Shown here piece after piece: positions 60,622 through 64,000 of a DNA stretch of 64,000 nucleotides. The DNA is from Lutispora sp003527145 (GTDB lineage Bacteria; Bacillota; Clostridia; Lutisporales; Lutisporaceae), in NCBI GenBank assembly GCA_029983695.1, contig JASBZB010000019.1, positions 18,710 to 82,709 on the forward strand, read 5' to 3'. How positions within the stretch are numbered: position 1 is the stretch's first letter; each line of letters begins with the position of its first letter. The notes under the pieces were generated by a model. That model was not told the DNA's origin. It worked only from the letters and a program-made list of their open reading frames with translations, and made no database searches. A program made the translations under genes and the position numbers.

Positions 60622-61353
60622 TCATAGGGGCATACCATAACGGATTTTGAATTCATCCTTAGTATAATTATCCCTGATCAGCACAAATCCGACATATCCT
60701 TTATCCAGCAGCTCCTGCTGCTGCCGAATCCTTCCGTTCTCAACTTCGATACAGCTTTTATATGGCTGTGCAGCCTCATGCCTCATATTTCTATGCAGCA
60801 AGAATCTCCACTTGCCTTCATAAGAGCCTTCTCTTCTATCCAGAGCCTTGATCGCTAGGCCCGAATCCATCACATTTTTTAAGCTGGGATAATTAAATGG
60901 ATGTATTGTGCAGCATACATGGTAATAACCCAATTTGTCAATAATATCAAACGTATGCTTCATCATCTTTGCCTGAAGCCTATTCCCTCTGTACTCGGGA
61001 TGTACTACGGTCGCCTCCAGGTGAACCACATGGTCAAGCTCATCCTCCGGTATATTTAATTCCCGTCCCAGGTGATATTCATCATTGCCCGAAAATGTGA
61101 TGGTCCTAAATGCAACCAGCCTGCCCTCTGCAAAGACGCCTATGGCTCTCCCCATGCCATCATCCAGAACTTGAGTAAGAATAAATTCCTTAGAATCCAC
61201 CACAAAGGTCTGCGGATTTTTCAGATCATCCGCAACTAAATTTTGAAGCTCTACCATATTCTCAATATCTGACTTCTCCAGTATACGCATCTCATATGCT
61301 ACTTCTTTAACTATTGTTCTCTTTATAAACCCGCTTTCTATAAGCTTTCTCAT
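60622..61353 (-). CDS. GNAT family N-acetyltransferase
   Basis: A 243-residue acetyltransferase. The acetyl-CoA motif A lies in EATVVHPEYRGNRLQAKMMK (the RGNRLQ loop binds CoA pyrophosphate), preceded by the beta4 strand VHLEA. Residues 1-30 form an N-terminal strand/helix extension. The ATG at 61353 follows GGAGGAAAGAGT. The neighbouring genes (ferredoxin-type AKR, secreted Asp-box protein) do not suggest a substrate. Confidence 0.85.
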   Translation of the reverse strand: MRKLIESGFIKRTIVKEVAYEMRILEKSDIENMVELQNLVADDLKNPQTFVVDSKEFILTQVLDDGMGRAIGVFAEGRLVAFRTITFSGNDEYHLGRELNIPEDELDHVVHLEATVVHPEYRGNRLQAKMMKHTFDIIDKLGYYHVCCTIHPFNYPSLKNVMDSGLAIKALDRREGSYEGKWRFLLHRNMRHEAAQPYKSCIEVENGRIRQQQELLDKGYVGFVLIRDNYTKDEFKIRYGMPL

Positions 61354-61448
61354 ACTCTTTCCTCCATGTCTTTGTATGCATATATAACTCTATTGTTCCA
61401 AAATTCCACACTAAAATTACTCTATTCTTTTTTTATCTTCAAATATAT

Positions 61449-61490
61449 AAAAAATCCTCCTTGGCGCAAATCGTGCATAAGCAAGGAGGA
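61449..61490 (-). terminator. Minus-strand terminator
   Basis: TCCTCCTTG and CAAGGAGGA pair around about 18 nt, followed on the minus strand by TTTTTTATAT. It ends the transcript coming from the large Asp-box gene or from the structured segment before it. Confidence 0.75.
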
Positions 61491-61600
61491 GTCTTCATTC
61501 AGTAGGGGATGATAATCCCCGCCGAATGTCAGCCGAGTTCATAAAAGATGAACTGCACCCGCCGCCTTTAGAGGCGTTGGACTTAGGGTGGGTTATTTAT
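61491..61600 (-). other. Structured segment resembling an IS200/IS605 element end
   Basis: Within about 110 bases the minus strand can form three tight hairpins: CGCCTC/GAGGCG-type (61563-61576), GTTCAT/ATGAAC (61537-61553) and GGGGAT/ATCCCC (61505-61520), then CTACTGAATGAAGA and a terminator. The string of hairpins with an ACTGAATGAAGA-like motif recalls the 3' end of TnpB-type elements, where an omega RNA is encoded. No tnpB or tnpA frame is present. It could be a solo end or a separate structured RNA. Confidence 0.4.
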
Positions 61601-63839
61601 GTGTCCGATTGTTTTGTAATATTCTGATCATGATTCCATGCCCACCCACAACGGCCTCGTTGCCTCTTTCGGCAAAAGATATATATCCGTTAGCAGGCAA
61701 TGAATCTAAGACAGTCCAGTCTTTGAAATTCTTGGTATACATAACCCGGGCTCCGGTTATATATAGTACATCATCAATCGAAAAAATATCATATATGCCC
61801 TCTTCGGAACCTGTTAAATTTAGATTTGAGCTTTCAGTAGGAATTTCATAGCTTTCATATTCTCTAAAGTCTTTTGTTATATACAATTTAAATTTAGGAT
61901 ATTCATGTGCTGCCAAGACGAATGAATCTTTAAAAAAGTATATTGCCTTTACATGCTGGCTCGGCAATTCCATCTTTTTAAAATTCTTTAAATCATGGGA
62001 AATATAAATATAATCTTTGAAATCGGATGCTTTGGAAACAGTGTAAAATGGATTGGAGGATAAATCTTCCGTCTTTGCTGCTTCAGTTGCGAAAGCCAAA
62101 TATTGGTTATTATAGTAATATAGTTTTCCTAGATTCCATTTGGAATAATCCGTCATGATTGGCGTAAAGTTATACATATCATCTGAAACAGCAATAATAG
62201 CCTTTTCTAATGAGTTGTGAGTCAATACTGCTTTATCCCCTATAACCGATACTCTTATATTGTTTAAGTCCGCATTAGCGTTTTCAATATAATTATCTAT
62301 GTGCAGCTTATATTCCTCCCAGTTTGCTAAGTCCTCACTGCTCCAAACATGGCATTCCCATCCTTTTCCATCCTGTCCCCACTTTATGCCGTATATATAA
62401 TACTTGCCATTTAAGAAATGTATATCACGAAATTTTGATGAAGTATGGCCTTTTCCTTCTACTATTTTATAATCAGTCTGCCATGCTATGCCATCATAGG
62501 ATGAAATAACAGCATCGTCTGTAATTGCTACAAAACGTTTCCCATTAAACAGTATTTTTTTATATCTGTTTAATTCGTTTCCAAGATTGGATTTCCAATT
62601 TAATAAATCTGAAGATATATCAGTAGAGTCCTCAACTAAAATGTAATATCCACCGCTCTCCATAGCAAAGGAAGCAATGGCTGACCTTGTCTTAGTAGAA
62701 AAGTTTGTACTGCACTCCGTTATATTCCATGCTGAATTACCAGTGCTTGCAGCCATAACCTTTCTGCTATTATTACGTATATCGGTGCCGACAGCTATAT
62801 ATTTGCCATTATAATATCCTCCATACTTCCAATCCACGTCAGCAGATTGGGTAATCCAATTAATTCCGTCCGGGGATATCCCAATTTTCTTATATGTTAT
62901 TCCAAAGAATTTGCCTCCAGCAAATGTTATTTTATCGAATGCTCCTGCCTTAGTTTCAAAATTTATGTTACAAACATTAAATTTGTCACCATCATTTGAA
63001 TATACCATATTGGTTTTTCCGATACTCATATCACCCATGCTGCTGATAGAATTGGTATCGCTAAGCCTTGCTGAATAGCTATTTCCTCCATAGGCTATAA
63101 GGGTGCCATCGCTTTGAACCATATCCCGCAGTATAGTTGGAGACTCAATGCAAACTTTCCATGTTTTTAAATCTTGGGAAGAAATGACTATCCCTTTGCA
63201 ATAATCCGGGTCAAAAGCTCTGGGATCTCCTTCACTATACATTCCGCACAGAAAATATGTGCCCTTAAAATATGCTGCATCAGAAATAAAAAAATTCACT
63301 TCATCTGCTTTAGGATATATATTCAGCCCTATATCATTTTGGGATTCAATCCTTTCAAAGGTTTCAAAATCCTTTGTTTTAAATATTGCATATTGTCTCC
63401 AAGGGTCAACGGCAATGGCGAAATAAGAATCGTTTATGTAAAATATCTTTAGAATGCGATAGCCTTTGATTATTTGTTCTTCCCAGCTTATTCCATCATC
63501 TGATGAAAAAAGAATTGAGTCCATCCCGATTGTAGCAGCGGCTTTAAATTTGTTATCGATTACAATAATATCTTCAAATTCAATGCTTTTATCAAAGGTA
63601 GCTATTTCCCAATCGCCAACTGATAGCTCTTCACAAGTGGCCAATGAACCCGATTCGCTTATTGAGACAACGACGCCATTACCATTTACGGCAGTTTTTT
63701 TAGCATTAAAGTAATACATATTGGTATTAATTTTTGCATCAATAAAAGCACTGGCAGGTGTTTCTGCAAAGGCGGATACCTCCATAAATGAAGATGTCAT
63801 AATTAGCAAGCTTAGCACTATGAATAATATTCTTTTCAT
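61593..63839 (-). CDS. Large secreted Asp-box/beta-propeller protein
   Basis: About 748 residues with a Sec signal peptide (MKRILFIVLSLLIMTSSFME, cleavage near SAFA-ET). The rest consists of repeated beta-propeller blades with Asp-box-like motifs (SSDDGISWEEQ, SPDGINWITQS, SSYDGIAWQTD, SSEDLANWEEY). Such motifs are typical of sialidase-like and sortilin-like propellers, but no catalytic sialidase residues are recognised. It has no membrane anchor or sorting signal. Start ATG 63839 is behind AAGGAGCATAGGAAA. It is probably an extracellular binding protein or enzyme of unknown specificity. Confidence 0.8.
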   Translation of the reverse strand: MKRILFIVLSLLIMTSSFMEVSAFAETPASAFIDAKINTNMYYFNAKKTAVNGNGVVVSISESGSLATCEELSVGDWEIATFDKSIEFEDIIVIDNKFKAAATIGMDSILFSSDDGISWEEQIIKGYRILKIFYINDSYFAIAVDPWRQYAIFKTKDFETFERIESQNDIGLNIYPKADEVNFFISDAAYFKGTYFLCGMYSEGDPRAFDPDYCKGIVISSQDLKTWKVCIESPTILRDMVQSDGTLIAYGGNSYSARLSDTNSISSMGDMSIGKTNMVYSNDGDKFNVCNINFETKAGAFDKITFAGGKFFGITYKKIGISPDGINWITQSADVDWKYGGYYNGKYIAVGTDIRNNSRKVMAASTGNSAWNITECSTNFSTKTRSAIASFAMESGGYYILVEDSTDISSDLLNWKSNLGNELNRYKKILFNGKRFVAITDDAVISSYDGIAWQTDYKIVEGKGHTSSKFRDIHFLNGKYYIYGIKWGQDGKGWECHVWSSEDLANWEEYKLHIDNYIENANADLNNIRVSVIGDKAVLTHNSLEKAIIAVSDDMYNFTPIMTDYSKWNLGKLYYYNNQYLAFATEAAKTEDLSSNPFYTVSKASDFKDYIYISHDLKNFKKMELPSQHVKAIYFFKDSFVLAAHEYPKFKLYITKDFREYESYEIPTESSNLNLTGSEEGIYDIFSIDDVLYITGARVMYTKNFKDWTVLDSLPANGYISFAERGNEAVVGGHGIMIRILQNNRTHK

Positions 63840-63946
63840 TTTCCTATGCTCCTTAATCAATATTTTGGCGATGTTTTAATTATATTCTTACATCCAATAT
63901 CAGTCAATTTTCAAGCACCGCAAAATGGTAAAAAAGATTTCTGCTG

Positions 63947-64000
63947 ATCGGGTAGGAAGCTAATCATTAGTTGATTAGCCGACCTCCCACACCGCACGTA
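63947..64000 (-). ncRNA. 3' end of a group II intron (domains V-VI), cut by the window edge
   Basis: Reading the minus strand from the edge: TACGTGCGGTGT matches the 3' strand of domain V. GGGAGG, GGCTAATC, a loop, then GATTAGC and CCTACCC form domain VI, with an unpaired A 7 nt from the end (the branch point), and the intron ends CCCGAT (consensus AY). The 3' exon would begin CAGCAGAAATCTTTTTT. The rest of the intron and any maturase lie outside the window. Confidence 0.7.

Overview
The window looks like chromosome of a low-GC, Gram-positive anaerobe of the class Clostridia. Supporting signs are AT-rich DNA, strong AGGAGG-type ribosome sites with frequent TTG/GTG starts, a T-box leader, a complete WalRK-type operon, DnaD/DnaI-type primosome genes, a CodY-family regulator and a ferredoxin-fused aldo/keto reductase. 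I cannot name a genus. I saw no rRNA, tRNA or CRISPR array.

Layout. 0-3.7 kb: a T-box-controlled NSS amino acid transporter (+), then cysS (-), preceded by a leader that encodes a 26-residue peptide with five consecutive Cys codons and two intrinsic terminators, which looks like ribosome-mediated attenuation. 3.7-7.5 kb: a histidine kinase with an N-terminally truncated response regulator, and a TPR lipoprotein with an HExxH motif. 7.7-12.5 kb: selO, gene remnants (beta-propeller N-terminus, AraC C-terminus, IS256 transposase fragment), a methyltransferase and a serine hydrolase.

12,746-20,848: an integrated element of about 8.1 kb bounded by an 18-bp direct repeat. The right copy is the last codons of rlmH, the same gene end used by staphylococcal SCC elements. 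The element carries a large serine recombinase, a tyrosine recombinase, two XRE-type regulators, a sigma-like protein, an HNH-AP2 protein, several very small genes, a divergent promoter region with repeated ATGCTAC half-sites, and an iteron-like repeat block.

20.8-31 kb (all -): walR-walK-(secreted protein)-yycH-yycI-murA-walJ(yycJ)-htrA-rlmH, the cell-envelope stress operon, from a recognisable promoter near 30.73 kb. 31-35.3 kb: a gluzincin-like peptidase, an FmdB zinc ribbon, a subtilisin-like protease (+) and an M23/LysM/G5 peptidase. 35.7-47.3 kb (-): a peptide-scavenging cluster (M28-like peptidase, aminotransferase, complete Opp/Dpp importer, two M24 peptidases, RidA), with a divergent, cysteine-rich CodY-like regulator at 47.5 kb as the obvious candidate controller.

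48.6-64 kb: dnaD/dnaI primosome pair (+), a DUF1445 protein, a decayed radical SAM gene, an orphan type III-like DNA methyltransferase, a six-gene arsenic operon (metallophosphoesterase, DUF2703, ArsR, ArsP-like permease, thioredoxin-like, ACR3) behind a promoter with an ArsR-like operator, a stretch of pseudogene fragments, a WYL-like small protein, a ferredoxin-type aldo/keto reductase, a GNAT acetyltransferase, a structured IS200/IS605-end-like segment, a large secreted Asp-box protein and, at the right edge, the 3' end (domains V/VI) of a group II intron on the minus strand.

All calls come from reading the sequence by eye. Family names rest on motif recognition, not on database searches.
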